Below are positions 12,754 through 12,823 of a stretch of DNA of 12,823 nucleotides, piece after piece. The translations under genes and the position numbers were made by a program. The DNA comes from Syntrophomonadaceae bacterium (lineage in GTDB: Bacteria; Bacillota; Dethiobacteria; DTU022), in contig SLSE01000165.1 in NCBI GenBank assembly GCA_007130585.1, positions 1-12,823 on the forward strand, in the 5' to 3' direction. The notes beneath the pieces are model-generated. The model did not search any database. It saw only the letters and a program-made list of their open reading frames with translations, and was not told where the DNA came from. The stretch's first letter is position 1. Each line of letters begins with the position of its first letter.

Positions 12754-12823
12754 AATTCCAATCTCCCTTCCCGGCTCGCAGCAGTGGCTGTCTTGGTCAG
12801 GCGTATCGACTGTAACGTAACTA

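Noticed and set aside
12754..12823. Terminator or gene start after the second sensor
   Set aside because: Only 70 bases remain; no strong hairpin with T-run and no start with a ribosome binding site is visible.

Overview
The window looks like a stretch of chromosome from a Gram-positive anaerobe of the Clostridia (Peptococcaceae-like: Pelotomaculum, Desulfotomaculum and relatives). This is inferred from strong AGGAGG-type ribosome binding sites, sigma-A-type promoters with 17-base spacers, a Thermotoga/Bacillus-type class I-beta DAHP synthase, a TyrA with an ACT domain, a DegV protein, an Rrf2 regulator and multi-sensor GGDEF/HD-GYP proteins. No taxonomic marker is present, so the assignment is tentative. 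No rRNA, tRNA, insertion sequence, phage gene or CRISPR array was seen.

Left block (1-3733, all plus strand): the last 34 codons of a carbon-nitrogen hydrolase, then a dihydropyrimidinase/hydantoinase, DAHP synthase (aroF) and prephenate dehydrogenase (tyrA). The hydantoinase and hydrolase tail suggest ring opening of a dihydropyrimidine or hydantoin followed by removal of the carbamoyl group. aroF and tyrA are the committed step of the shikimate pathway and the tyrosine branch, and both carry an allosteric domain. Spacing (17 bases, then a 20-base overlap) suggests one transcript. The leader before the hydantoinase holds two hairpins.

Middle block (3745-5207, minus strand): an Rrf2-family regulator with three cysteines placed as in iron-sulfur sensors, a near-consensus promoter and a palindrome at its start site; then an XRE/MmyB-type regulator. 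An AT-rich region of about 300 bases with nested palindromes separates the latter from a divergent sensor gene.

Right block (5515-12753): two large cytosolic-looking signalling proteins, GAF-PAS-PAS-GGDEF-HD-GYP (811 aa) and GAF-PAS-GAF-PAS-GGDEF-HD-GYP (951 aa). Between them lie a convergent hairpin, a dodecin gene and a degV gene (minus strand), and a bifunctional-nuclease-domain gene (plus strand) just upstream of the second sensor. The GGDEF-HD-GYP halves of the two sensors align without gaps (constant offset of 155 residues), so they are paralogues. The second has every expected catalytic motif. The first keeps GGDEF but has lost the HD dyad and other HD-GYP residues and has an altered inhibitory site. 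This looks like a pair in which one protein can both make and break cyclic di-GMP while the other can only make it or bind it. That divergence is the most interesting signal in the window.
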